A DNA stretch of 64,000 nt from an uncultured Rikenellaceae bacterium (GTDB lineage: Bacteria; Bacteroidota; Bacteroidia; Bacteroidales; Rikenellaceae): NCBI GenBank assembly GCA_910577285.1, contig CAJTLO010000003.1, positions 126,774 through 190,773 of the forward strand, in the 5' to 3' direction. Under the pieces are notes generated by a model. The model made no database searches and was not told the DNA's origin. It saw only the letters and a list, made by a program, of their open reading frames with translations. Below, in pieces: positions 42,256 through 51,290 of the stretch. A program made the translations under genes and the position numbers. Position 1 is the stretch's first letter. The number at the start of each line of letters is the position of its first letter.

Positions 42256-43401
42256 ATGAAGAACAGGGAACGTTTTGCATGGGTGGCGATGCTGTGCCGC
42301 GTGGTGCTGGGTGCGGTATTCGTCTTTTCGGGTCTTACGAAGGGAATCGACCCGTGGGGCACGGCGCTCAAGATAAGGGAGTACCTCGATGCGTTCGGTC
42401 TGGCAGGCTTTTCGTCGGCAGCAGGGGCGCTGGCCGTGGGGCAGTGCGTGGCGGAGCTCGTCGTGGGACTCATGCTGCTGTGCGGTACGGGGCTGCGGCT
42501 GGCCGGCTTCATCGCTTTGCTGTGTATGGCGTTCTTCACCCTGCTGACGCTCGTGATCGCCGTCTGGAATCCGGTAGACGACTGCGGCTGTTTCGGGGAT
42601 GCGCTCCGGCTGAGCAACTGGATGACCTTCGCCAAGAACGCCGTGCTGCTGCCCATGGCCGCGGTGGTGTGGCGCGATGCGCAGCGGCGACGCGGGTGGG
42701 CGCTCTCCCGGCGCGAGGCGGTCCGGACGGGAGTGTTCGTGCTCGTTGCGCTGGCGCTCAACCTCTATGCGTGGTACGGCCTGCCGCCGGTGGATGGTTC
42801 GGCCTACCGCAAGGGGACCGACCTGCGGAGAGACGTGCTCTGCACCGGGTGCATGGACCGTGCGGTGGTGCTCGTCTACGAAGACCTGCAGACGGGAGCG
42901 CAACGGGAGTTCTCCCTGTCGGATACCACATGGTATGATACCGCGCGTTGGCGTTACGTCGATACGCGCACGCCCTACGACGATTTGCCGGAGCGGGCGA
43001 GGGAGTATGATTTCGCCCTCTGGCAGGACGGGACGGACCGGGTCGCGGAGGTGGTCTATGCCTCGGGAACGACGGTTCTGGTGCTCGTGCGCGATGCGGA
43101 GGAGGTTTCCGGGCATTGCCGCGAGCGGATTCGCACGTTTGCCCGAAAGGCCGGTGCCGCCGGGATGCGGGTCGCCTGCGTGGTGGGTGCGGAGCAGCCG
43201 GAGGAGCTTCCGGCCGGTGTCGGAGAGGAGTTGGGCATCGGGGTGATCTACGGTATGGACCGCCGGCTGATGGCGCAACTGTTGCGTGCGGATGCGGGGG
43301 CGGTGAAGATTACGGACGGGGTGATCGCCGACAAGCGCCCCTGCCGCACGATGGAGAAACTGTTGGAGAGGGCCCTCGTCGAAGAGGCTGCCGAAAGATA
43401 A
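42256..43401 (+). CDS. DoxX/MauE-like membrane protein (BT_3928 family)
   Basis: This 381-residue protein has four membrane helices in its first half (about 9-27, 50-75, 80-102, 124-142) in DoxX/MauE arrangement. A conserved DDCGCFGDAL loop (about 113-122) has two cysteines that could relay disulfides. A further helix (about 155-175) leads into a periplasmic or cytosolic half containing CTGC (near 198). MauE-type proteins help disulfide formation, so a redox role is plausible but unproven. It resembles a Bacteroidota family of unknown function and is tightly linked to tmk (12 bases) and the TPR gene (10 bases). Confidence 0.8.
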   Translation: MKNRERFAWVAMLCRVVLGAVFVFSGLTKGIDPWGTALKIREYLDAFGLAGFSSAAGALAVGQCVAELVVGLMLLCGTGLRLAGFIALLCMAFFTLLTLVIAVWNPVDDCGCFGDALRLSNWMTFAKNAVLLPMAAVVWRDAQRRRGWALSRREAVRTGVFVLVALALNLYAWYGLPPVDGSAYRKGTDLRRDVLCTGCMDRAVVLVYEDLQTGAQREFSLSDTTWYDTARWRYVDTRTPYDDLPERAREYDFALWQDGTDRVAEVVYASGTTVLVLVRDAEEVSGHCRERIRTFARKAGAAGMRVACVVGAEQPEELPAGVGEELGIGVIYGMDRRLMAQLLRADAGAVKITDGVIADKRPCRTMEKLLERALVEEAAER

Positions 43402-43411
43402 ACGGAGGAAG

Positions 43412-46390
43412 ATGATGGTACGCAGAATATTGTTCGCATTGCTGCTGGGTGGTTTGCTCCCGGTGGCCGCCCGTGCACAGGGCGAAGGATTGGAACGGCA
43501 CCTCTCGCGCGGCGAGGGACTCTACCGTATGGAGAAATACGGCGAGGCATTCATGGAGTTCGAGAAGGCCGGACGGTATGCGGCCGGTGCCGACGAAGTG
43601 TTCCGGGAACGGCTGTGCCGGCTTCTGGCCCGGAGTGCGGCGCAGGCCGGCATGGAACAGGCGCAGGAGTTGCTCGAGGCCTATCTTCTGCGCTATCCCG
43701 CGGGGCCGGGAGCCGGGGAGGCGCTGTTCGAGCTGGGCAACCTCTTTTTCGACCGGGGCGACTATGCGGCGGCCATTGAGGCGTATGCCGGGGTGGATGC
43801 CGACCGATTGCCCGCGGGGGATGCGGCCGAGTACTATTTCCGATACGGCTATGCCTGTTTCGAGCAGGAACGTTTTGAAACCGCCGTGCGGCTGATGGCG
43901 CACATCGACTTTACGAGCGACTACTATCCCCATGCGCAGTACGTGATGGGGTATTCCGAATACCGCAAAGGGGAGTACCGTGCGGCCAAAGGCTACTTCA
44001 CGGTGATCGCCGACCATCCCGCCTATAGCAAGGTGTTGCCCTTCTATATCTTGCAGATCGAGTTCAACGAAGGCAACCACCATTATGTCCGTGAGAACGG
44101 CGGGGCCGTCCTCCGCATGGCTGCGGGCGACCGGCTGACGGAGTTGAACCGCATCGTCGGCGAGAGCTGGTTCTATACGGGCGGTTGGCGCGAGGCCCGG
44201 CAGTATCTCGAACGCTACCGGGAGCTGGGCGGCGCGATGGACCGCGAGGCCTACTACATGCTGGGATTCTCCGCCTACATGGTGGGCGATTATCGGGACG
44301 CGGAGCGGAACCTCGCCCGGGCGGCGGGTCCCGACGACAAACTGTCGCAGAACGCGAGCTACCACCTGGCCGACTGCTACCTGCGCATGGGGCGCCGGCA
44401 GCAGGCCATGCAGGCGTTCGCCATGGCATCGTCGGAGGGGTACGACGAGGCCATCGGCGAGGATGCGCTGTTCAACTACGGCAAGTTGCAGTACGAACTC
44501 GGCGGGGGCTACTTCAACGAAGCCATCAACGTCCTCAACCGCTACCTGCTCCGTTATCCGCAGTCGGGCCGCGTGCCGCAGGTCAAGGAGTACCTTGCGG
44601 CGGCCTACTACAATTCGCGCAACTACGACGCCGCTTACCGGGCCATCATGCAGGTGCCCCATCCCGACAACGACCTGAAGGCGGCCTTGCAGAAGATCAC
44701 CTATTTCCGCGGCCTGGAGTATTACAACGCGGGCGATTACGATGCGGCCGAACGTCTGCTCGGACAGTCGCTCGACAACCGGTTCAATGCCAAGTATACC
44801 GCCCTGGCGGGCTATTGGCAGGGCGAAATTCTTTACCATCGGGGCGATATGCCGGGGGCGATCGATCGCTTCTCGGCCTATGTGCGCCTGTCGCCCGAAA
44901 GCGAGCCGGAGCATCTGTCGGCATGTTACAACCTCGGTTACGCCTATTTCAACCTGAAGGAGTGGGAGAAGGCGAAAGAGTGGTTCGACGAGTTTCTGCT
45001 CGACTACCGACGCAAGGACAGCTACGCCGCCGACGCCTACAATCGTCGGGGCGACATCGAATACAGCGGGCGTTCCTTCTGGCGTGCCATCGAGTTTTAC
45101 GACAAGGCTGCCGCGATGAACACTCCGGAGCGTTACTATTCCGCTTTCCAGCGGGCGATGATGCTCGGCATGGTGCAGCGTCCGGAACGCAAGATCGAGA
45201 GCCTGATGGAGATCGTGCGCAAGGACGAGGGTCCCTACGTGGCCGATGCCATGTACGAACTGGGCCGGGCCTACATGGGACAGCGGCGCTATTCGGAGGC
45301 TACCGGAGTACTCGAACGTTTCGTGAATACCTATCCCATGTCGCCGCGCTATGCCTCGGCGCTGAACGAACTGGGGCTGGCCTGCCAGAATCTCGGCGAC
45401 CATGCCAGGGCACTGGCCTATTACAAACGGGTGATGCAGCAGGAGAAACATTCCGAGGCCTCGCGCAGCGCCATGACCGGTATCCGTACGATCTATGTCG
45501 AGGAGAACGACGTCGACTCCTATTTCAAGTATGCCGAGAGCGTGGGGGTGGAGACCGATCTGGGCGAGGTGCAGCGCGATTCGCTGGCTTTCGCGGCGGC
45601 GCAGAAAGTCTATCTCTCCGGCGACCGGGTGCGTGCGGCGGCTGCGCTCGACAACTATGTCGAGGGGTATCCGAAAGGGGCCCATGTGGCCGAGGCGCTC
45701 TATTTCGCAGGCGAGAACGCATTGGCTGCCCGTAATATGACCGATGCGGCCGGCTACTACCGGCGCCTGACGGAGATGCCCAACGGAGATTTTACGGTAC
45801 GCGGTCTGGAGCGGCTCTCGGCCGTGTGCATGGAGAGCGGACAGTACGGCGACGCGGCCGATGCCTACCTCCGGTTGAGCCGGATGGCGACCGCAACGGG
45901 TAAGCGCGACGAAGCGCTTGCGGGGTATATGAAGGCCGTGACGGCCGGAGGCGACGATGCGAGGATCATGGCGGTAGCCGACGATGTAGAGGCCCGTGCC
46001 GCCGGCGCGTCGGTGAAAAGGCAGGCCGTCTATGCGAAGGCGACCGCGTTGAGGCGCATGGGGCGCGGCGGCGAAGCCTTGCCGCTCTATGAGCGGCTCG
46101 GAGGCGACGTCTCCACCCCGGAGGGGGCCGAGGGCGCCTATCGCGTGATCGAGGCGGCGCATGCTGCGGGCGACCATGCCCGTGTCGAGGAGCTCGTCTA
46201 TGCTTTCGGCGAGAAGAATACGCCGCACTCCTACTGGCTCGGAAAGTCGTTCATCCTGCTCGGAGACATCTATGCCCGTGCGGGGGATGCGTTCCAGGCG
46301 CGTGCCACCTACCAGAGCGTGGTGGACGGCTATCCCAATGCGACGGACGGCGTGGTGGAGGAAGCCAAGGCCCGGATCGCCTCGTTGTAG
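43412..46390 (+). CDS. Large secreted tetratricopeptide-repeat protein
   Basis: This 992-residue protein has a signal peptide (about 1-23, ending in ARAQG) and an almost continuous array of TPR-like repeats to the C-terminus. Recognisable units include YFRYGYACFEQERFETAVRL, YNLGYAYFNLKEWEKAKEW, DAMYELGRAYMGQRRYSEAT and ALNELGLACQNLGDHARALAY. Such periplasmic TPR solenoids bind partner proteins of the envelope. It is followed 110 bases later by a beta-barrel gene, and the pair may act together. The start may be the ATG at 43412 or the next codon. Confidence 0.85.
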   Translation: MMVRRILFALLLGGLLPVAARAQGEGLERHLSRGEGLYRMEKYGEAFMEFEKAGRYAAGADEVFRERLCRLLARSAAQAGMEQAQELLEAYLLRYPAGPGAGEALFELGNLFFDRGDYAAAIEAYAGVDADRLPAGDAAEYYFRYGYACFEQERFETAVRLMAHIDFTSDYYPHAQYVMGYSEYRKGEYRAAKGYFTVIADHPAYSKVLPFYILQIEFNEGNHHYVRENGGAVLRMAAGDRLTELNRIVGESWFYTGGWREARQYLERYRELGGAMDREAYYMLGFSAYMVGDYRDAERNLARAAGPDDKLSQNASYHLADCYLRMGRRQQAMQAFAMASSEGYDEAIGEDALFNYGKLQYELGGGYFNEAINVLNRYLLRYPQSGRVPQVKEYLAAAYYNSRNYDAAYRAIMQVPHPDNDLKAALQKITYFRGLEYYNAGDYDAAERLLGQSLDNRFNAKYTALAGYWQGEILYHRGDMPGAIDRFSAYVRLSPESEPEHLSACYNLGYAYFNLKEWEKAKEWFDEFLLDYRRKDSYAADAYNRRGDIEYSGRSFWRAIEFYDKAAAMNTPERYYSAFQRAMMLGMVQRPERKIESLMEIVRKDEGPYVADAMYELGRAYMGQRRYSEATGVLERFVNTYPMSPRYASALNELGLACQNLGDHARALAYYKRVMQQEKHSEASRSAMTGIRTIYVEENDVDSYFKYAESVGVETDLGEVQRDSLAFAAAQKVYLSGDRVRAAAALDNYVEGYPKGAHVAEALYFAGENALAARNMTDAAGYYRRLTEMPNGDFTVRGLERLSAVCMESGQYGDAADAYLRLSRMATATGKRDEALAGYMKAVTAGGDDARIMAVADDVEARAAGASVKRQAVYAKATALRRMGRGGEALPLYERLGGDVSTPEGAEGAYRVIEAAHAAGDHARVEELVYAFGEKNTPHSYWLGKSFILLGDIYARAGDAFQARATYQSVVDGYPNATDGVVEEAKARIASL

Positions 46391-46500
46391 GCGGCCTGCC
46401 GCCTCGGGGCGCTTCGGGGCGGCGATTCCCCGTCCGGGGAGGGAGTCCTCGGACGGAGTAAGGAAACGGATTTGTTGAAAAGCTATAATCCCGCAGGGAT

Positions 46501-48141
46501 ATGAAGAGAATCGTTATGACTGTTGTGGCGGCCGTTGTGGCCGCAGGGGTAGTGACGGCACAGGAGGATGCCGCCTCCATTACGCAAAGGATCGAGGTGA
46601 CGAGGCAGTACGTGCCCGAGCTGGGCGGCGCGCAGAAACTCGACTTCGCTCCGCGGATGATCGATACGGTCACGTTGAAACCGGACATCCGTTACTCCAT
46701 CACGCCCACTCCGTGGAAGTCGGTGTTCGATACGAAGCCCATCGCCCCCGTAGCGATCAGTGCCGCCGAGTATCGGTCGCAGCGTCCGTTCTACCTGGCG
46801 CTCGGCGGCGGTTATCCGCTCCGAAGCATGCTCGACTTTTATGCCGCCTTTCCCACGGCCCGCGACGTGCGTGCGGGCGTGTATGTCAACCATGCGGGGC
46901 AGTGGGCGAAACTGGAGAACGACCGGGGGAAAAGGGAGTATGCTCCGTGGACGGAGAACAACGTCGGGGTCTATGCCGGCAGGGACTTCGGGTCGCGCAG
47001 CCTCGACTTCGACCTCCATTACGGATACAACTATTACGGTACCCTGGGCGAAGGACCGGTGGGAAATGCGCCGATGGAGCGGGTGGCATACCACAAGACG
47101 GTCGCCTCGCTCACCTTCGGCGACCGGTTTACCGACCTCACCCGCTTCAATTATCGTTTCGGCATGACGGGTAGCCTGTGGGGGCGTCGGAGTCTCGGCA
47201 ATCCGTCGACCTCCGCATTCGCGGATTTCGGCTGGAAGGCGGGACGCGGTGCCTTCCTGGTGGGCGCCTCCTTCCGGGGGGCGTGGTCCTTCCGGGGGCA
47301 GAGCGACTGGTATGTGGGGCTGGTTCCGGAGTACAGGCTGCAGACGGGGCGTTTCTCCCTGCGGGCGGGTGCGAAGGCCTATTACGAGCGGAGGCGTTTC
47401 CCGGAAGCCGAAGGGGAGGGGCATTTCTATGTGCTTCCCACGCTCGGGCTCTCTTACCGGGTAGCCGATGCCTTCATCCCTTACGTGCATGTCGACGGAG
47501 AGATCGCTACGGGCGATTACCTCGCGCTCAGCGCACTGAATCCCTACATAACGGAGGATGCCGACATTGTGGGGAGCAGGCGTGCGGAGGTGCGCGGCGG
47601 CTTCCGGGGCGATGCCGGAGGAGTGGTGACTTACGACGTGTATGTGGGGCACATGACCGGCGAACTGCCCTTTTTCCTCAAGACAGGGGATGTGTTCCTC
47701 CCGCAGTCGGCTCCCGTGAACCTCTTTTTCGCCGGAGCGGGCGTCGGGTTGGAACTCCCCATGGGATTCGGGTTGCAGGCCGGCGTGAGGTACGACAGTT
47801 ACAACACATCGAGCAACTTCTGGAACGGTCAGGGGGGCAGGATCGGCATGGGGATTCCCGAATTCACGGTCACGGGTCGGGTCGGTTACCGATACCGCGA
47901 ACGGTTCTCCGTCGGGATCGGCATGGAGCTCCTCGGGGAGCGTCGGTTCGCCTCCGTGGAGCAGCTCGATGCGACGGTACCCGCTACGGTGAACCTGCGG
48001 GTCGATATGGAGTATAAGACCGGAGAACGGTTCAGCATCTTTGCCGTGGGCGACAACCTGCTTAACCGGCGTATCTACCGCTACCTGGGCTATCCGGCCC
48101 TCGGGACCAACGTGCTGGCGGGCGTGAGAATGCTGTTTTGA
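46501..48141 (+). CDS. TonB-receptor-like outer-membrane beta-barrel without plug
   Basis: This 546-residue protein has a signal peptide (MKRIVMTVVAAVVAAGVVTAQ). Its amphipathic strands resemble the C-terminal barrel of TonB-dependent receptors, including a final strand ending VRMLF. The N-terminal plug domain and TonB box are missing; residues 22-100 form a short periplasmic stretch (ITQRIEVTRQYVPELG) that could contact a partner. In Bacteroidota such barrels are often annotated as TonB-dependent receptors, but active transport is doubtful. It lies directly after the TPR gene. Confidence 0.8.
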   Translation: MKRIVMTVVAAVVAAGVVTAQEDAASITQRIEVTRQYVPELGGAQKLDFAPRMIDTVTLKPDIRYSITPTPWKSVFDTKPIAPVAISAAEYRSQRPFYLALGGGYPLRSMLDFYAAFPTARDVRAGVYVNHAGQWAKLENDRGKREYAPWTENNVGVYAGRDFGSRSLDFDLHYGYNYYGTLGEGPVGNAPMERVAYHKTVASLTFGDRFTDLTRFNYRFGMTGSLWGRRSLGNPSTSAFADFGWKAGRGAFLVGASFRGAWSFRGQSDWYVGLVPEYRLQTGRFSLRAGAKAYYERRRFPEAEGEGHFYVLPTLGLSYRVADAFIPYVHVDGEIATGDYLALSALNPYITEDADIVGSRRAEVRGGFRGDAGGVVTYDVYVGHMTGELPFFLKTGDVFLPQSAPVNLFFAGAGVGLELPMGFGLQAGVRYDSYNTSSNFWNGQGGRIGMGIPEFTVTGRVGYRYRERFSVGIGMELLGERRFASVEQLDATVPATVNLRVDMEYKTGERFSIFAVGDNLLNRRIYRYLGYPALGTNVLAGVRMLF

Positions 48142-48233
48142 CGGAAGCCTGGCCGGATACGGAATCAGGGACCGGAGGAGCGAAAAGAGATCGGTATTCC
48201 CCGTCGGGGAGGAAAAGGAAAAATAGAAAAAGT

Positions 48234-49034
48234 ATGAATACGGAAGCAGTTGCGCGATACATTACGGATTGGATGACGGGGTACCTCGACGGTACCGGTG
48301 CGGCGGGATTCGTCGTGGGTATTTCGGGCGGCATCGATTCGGCGGTGGTGTCGACGCTGGCCGCCATGACCGGGCGCAGAACGCTCTGCGTAACCCTGCC
48401 CATCCATCAGGCTCAGGCCCAGGTGGACCGTGCCGGGGAGCATGTGCGCCGCCTTGCGGCGCGTTATCCCAATGCGGAGGCGGCCGACGCCGACCTGACG
48501 GCGGCATACGATGCGTTTGTCGGCTCTTTCGACCCGGCTACGGTGCGGGGAGTGCCGCAAGGGGTGGTCGACCTGGCCGGAGCCAATGCCCGGTCGCGGC
48601 TCCGCATGACCGCCCTCTACTATTTCGCAGGACTCAACAACCTGCTCGTGGCGGGTACGGGGAACAAGATAGAGGATTTCGGGGTGGGATTCTTCACCAA
48701 GTACGGCGACGGCGGGGTGGATATGAGTCCGATCGCCGATCTCACCAAAACCGAGGTGTACGAACTGGGGCGCTGGTTGCAGGTGCCGGAGGCGATTCTG
48801 GCGGCGGCGCCTACGGACGGCCTTTTCGGCGACGACCGTACCGACGAGCAGCAGATAGGCGCCTCCTATCCGGAGTTGGAACGGGCCATGGCCTATGCCG
48901 AACAGGGGGGGGACCCTTCGCTGCTGTCGGGCCGCGAACGCGAGGTGTACGACATTTTCATACGTCGCAACCGGGCCAATCGTCACAAGATGGAACCGAT
49001 TCCGGTGTGTCGTATCCCCAGCGGGGTGCGTTGA
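48234..49034 (+). CDS. nadE: Ammonia-dependent NAD synthetase
   Basis: This 266-residue enzyme amidates nicotinic acid adenine dinucleotide to NAD. The PP-loop SGGIDSA is at 31-37, and the family stretches VAGTGNKIEDFGVGFFTKYGDGGVDMSPIADLTKTEV and IPSGVR are present. The glutaminase domain found in the long form is absent, so ammonia or a separate amidotransferase is needed. The ATG at 48234 follows a purine-rich ribosome site (AGAAAAAG). It is the last gene of the co-directional run starting at sufB. Confidence 0.96.
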   Translation: MNTEAVARYITDWMTGYLDGTGAAGFVVGISGGIDSAVVSTLAAMTGRRTLCVTLPIHQAQAQVDRAGEHVRRLAARYPNAEAADADLTAAYDAFVGSFDPATVRGVPQGVVDLAGANARSRLRMTALYYFAGLNNLLVAGTGNKIEDFGVGFFTKYGDGGVDMSPIADLTKTEVYELGRWLQVPEAILAAAPTDGLFGDDRTDEQQIGASYPELERAMAYAEQGGDPSLLSGREREVYDIFIRRNRANRHKMEPIPVCRIPSGVR

Positions 49035-49372
49035 GCGGGCACGGTTGTCCGGAGCGCCGGATGTTGCAGGTGGGCGGAGCGGTATGACCGGGGCCGGAGG
49101 AGTGCGAACGGCGGGAGGCTCTGAAGACAGTCCGGGGGTGCTGCGAATCCGTTTGTCCGGGGGACATTCAGGAGTGCGTCCGGCAGGATGCCGCTTCCGC
49201 TGTGAGAACCGGAGTGTTGCATCCGCACGGGTGTATGATAAAACGAGAAACGAGGCTGTCCGTTTTCGGACAGCCTCGTTTGCGACGGTATCGATCGTCC
49301 GTTCCGTAAGTTGTCTGGAGGCGACCATCGTGAGCGGCCGCTGTCCGGATGGCGGTTTCGGCCGGCAGTGCG
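49035..49372. other. Spacer between nadE and mltG
   Basis: These 338 bases between convergent genes hold a bidirectional terminator (49248-49281). I see no gene in the rest. Confidence 0.65.
49248..49281. terminator. Bidirectional terminator hairpin, copy A
   Basis: A perfect 15-bp stem (49248-49262 with 49267-49281) has a TTTT loop, with A and T tracts at the two ends. The 34 bases are identical to 54366-54399. Confidence 0.9.
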
Positions 49373-50398
49373 CTATCGGATGCCGAGCCGGTCGAGGGCG
49401 GAGGTGTAGGAGCGGGCGTTGCGATTGTGTTCGGCCAGGGTGCGGGCGAAGGCGTGGTAGCCTGAGAAGTCGGCCCGTGCGCAAAAATAGAGGTAGTCGT
49501 GTTCGGCGTAACCGAGTACCGCATCGAGAGCCGCCACGGAGGGCATGCGGATCGGTCCGGGCGGAAGCCCGGCGTGGCGGTAGGTATTGTAGGGTGAATC
49601 GACCTGCAGGTGTTTGTTGAGGATGCGTTTCAGGGTGAAGTCGCCTACCGCGTACTTGACCGTGGGGTCGGCCTGCAGGGGCATGCCGCGACGCAGGCGG
49701 TTGATGTAGACGCCTGCCATGACGGGCATCTCGTCCGTGCGGTTGGTCTCTTCGTCGAGGATGGAGGCGAGCGTCGCCACCTCTTTCTCGGTGAGTCCCG
49801 TGCGGCGGAGGCGTTCCCGCCGGTCGTCGTTCCAGAAACGGTTGTACTCCCTGTGCATGCGTTCGGCGAAGCCTTCGGGCGACACCGTCCAGTAGACTTC
49901 GTAGGTGTCGGGGACGAACATGCCGATGAACTCCGCGGGCCGGAAGCCGTAGCCGGCCGCCAGGGAGTCGTCGTGCAGCATGGCGGCGAAGGCGGCCGAG
50001 TCGGCGCACAATTGCCGGCCCAGCGCGGCCGCCAGTTGCGGCATGGTCCGTATGTTGTTGAAAGAGATGCGGAGCGGGGACTGGTTGCCGCTTCGGAACA
50101 TCGAGGCGAGGCGGCGGGCACTCATTCCCGTGCGCAGCTCGTAGCGGCCGGGACGGACGTGCCGGTCGGCACCCATCGCCCGGGCCACCGTCCGGAACCG
50201 TCCCGGGCGGGCGATGCGGCCTTCGGCGGCGAGCGTATCGCAGAGTGCGGGGAAGGTGGTCCCTTCCGGAAGGAAGACGATCGAGTTTCGCGGGGTGATG
50301 CTCCGGGTCAGCAGCAGGTAACCGGTCGTTCCCGCTGCCGCGGCGAGCAGGAGCAGGATACCGGCCGTCCACAGGAGGCGTTTGGCGGTAGGGCGCAT
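49373..50398 (-). CDS. mltG: Endolytic murein transglycosylase MltG (YceG-like)
   Basis: This 341-residue inner-membrane enzyme cuts nascent glycan strands and thereby sets their length. One helix (about 8-30) anchors a periplasmic YceG domain. Conserved stretches are PEGTTF, FVPDTYEVYW, GVYINRL, LQADPTVKYA and YNTYRHAGLPPGPI. The position of the catalytic Glu (E218 in E. coli, SIVEKET) reads SILDEET here, so an Asp (215) stands there with Glu at the next position. Length is typical. It has no close neighbour on its strand. Confidence 0.94.
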   Translation of the reverse strand: MRPTAKRLLWTAGILLLLAAAAGTTGYLLLTRSITPRNSIVFLPEGTTFPALCDTLAAEGRIARPGRFRTVARAMGADRHVRPGRYELRTGMSARRLASMFRSGNQSPLRISFNNIRTMPQLAAALGRQLCADSAAFAAMLHDDSLAAGYGFRPAEFIGMFVPDTYEVYWTVSPEGFAERMHREYNRFWNDDRRERLRRTGLTEKEVATLASILDEETNRTDEMPVMAGVYINRLRRGMPLQADPTVKYAVGDFTLKRILNKHLQVDSPYNTYRHAGLPPGPIRMPSVAALDAVLGYAEHDYLYFCARADFSGYHAFARTLAEHNRNARSYTSALDRLGIR

Positions 50399-50437
50399 GA
50401 AGAAAAGAGATAAAGGTGGCGTGTCGTTGAATAATCG

Positions 50438-50470
50438 TTTGCAAAATTATGAAAAAATTGCTTACCTTTG
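50438..50470 (+). promoter_or_regulatory. Promoter of the SRP RNA gene
   Basis: TTTG (50438-50441), a 21-base spacer and TACCTTTG (50463-50470) match the Bacteroidota consensus. The expected start, four to six bases after the box, coincides with the 5' end of the RNA stem. Confidence 0.85.
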
Positions 50471-50474
50471 TGTC

Positions 50475-50574
50475 GGGTAAGTCTTATACGACCAGCTCCT
50501 GCTGAATCCCCCAGGCGTGGAAGCGAGCAAGGGTAGGCGGTTGTAGCGGTGCGATATAAGTAGCTTACCCTTTT
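50475..50574 (+). ncRNA. ffs: Signal recognition particle RNA (4.5S RNA)
   Basis: This RNA of about 100 bases forms the scaffold of the bacterial signal recognition particle, binding Ffh for membrane targeting. The ends pair (GGGTAAG at 50475-50481 with CTTACCC at 50564-50570). The apical domain carries the conserved internal loops and GGAA-type tetraloop, AGGCGTGGAAGCGAGCA (50513-50529), which aligns base for base with the E. coli pattern AGG-NN-Y-GGAA-G-NN-AGCA. A run of seven T residues (50571-50577) follows as terminator. A consensus promoter stands directly in front. Confidence 0.93.
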
Positions 50575-50668
50575 TTTGTATGTCGTTCGCGGGTAACCGC
50601 GCAAAGGGGCTCCCCCTGTTCCCGTTCGGGGATACTCTTCTTTCGAAGTATCGTAAAATCTTCCCGCC

Positions 50669-51271
50669 ATGTTCGTCAAGCTCTATCCTGAAAATCCAAA
50701 TCCCAGAGAGGTGGCACGCATCGCAGCGTTGCTGCGCGGCGACGGGGTCGTGATCTACCCCACCGACGGCGTCTATGCTTTCGGCTGTTCGCTGGCGAGC
50801 CGCAAGGCCGTGGAGCGTATCAAGGCCATCCGCGGCAAGCGCGACGACGAACTCACCATCGTGTGCGACGGGTTGAGCCATATCGCCGAGTATGCGCGGG
50901 TCGATAACGCGCAGTTCCGGATTCTAAAGCGCAACCTTCCCGGACCTTTCACGTTCATTCTCCAGGCTTCGGGCCGTATGCCGGACAAGGTGCTGGGGCG
51001 CCGCCGGACGGTGGCGGTACGTGTGCCGGCCAACTCCATTCCCGTGGCCATCGTGCGCGAACTGGGCGTGCCGTTGGTGACGGCGTCGGTGAAAGACCCC
51101 GACGAGGTGCTCGAATATACTACCGACCCGGAGCTGCTCTACGAGCGGTACGGCAATGCGGTGGACGCCGTGATCGACGGAGGGTACGGCAACCTGGTGC
51201 CCACCACCCTGGTGGATCTCACCTCCGCCGAGCCGGAGCTGCTGCGCGAGGGCGGCGGAGAGCTCGTGTGA
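50669..51271 (+). CDS. L-threonylcarbamoyladenylate synthase (Sua5/YciO/YrdC)
   Basis: This 200-residue enzyme forms threonylcarbamoyl-AMP for the t6A37 modification of tRNAs reading ANN codons. It has only the YrdC-like domain; the Sua5 C-terminal extension is absent. Conserved stretches are YPTDGVYAFGCS, IKAIRGKRDDELTIVC, LPGPFTFILQAS, RRRTVAVRVP and the ligand-binding VTASVKDPDE. It lies 95 bases downstream of the SRP RNA and may receive read-through from that promoter. Confidence 0.92.
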   Translation: MFVKLYPENPNPREVARIAALLRGDGVVIYPTDGVYAFGCSLASRKAVERIKAIRGKRDDELTIVCDGLSHIAEYARVDNAQFRILKRNLPGPFTFILQASGRMPDKVLGRRRTVAVRVPANSIPVAIVRELGVPLVTASVKDPDEVLEYTTDPELLYERYGNAVDAVIDGGYGNLVPTTLVDLTSAEPELLREGGGELV

Positions 51272-51290
51272 GCGTCGGGTTCCGCGGGGA

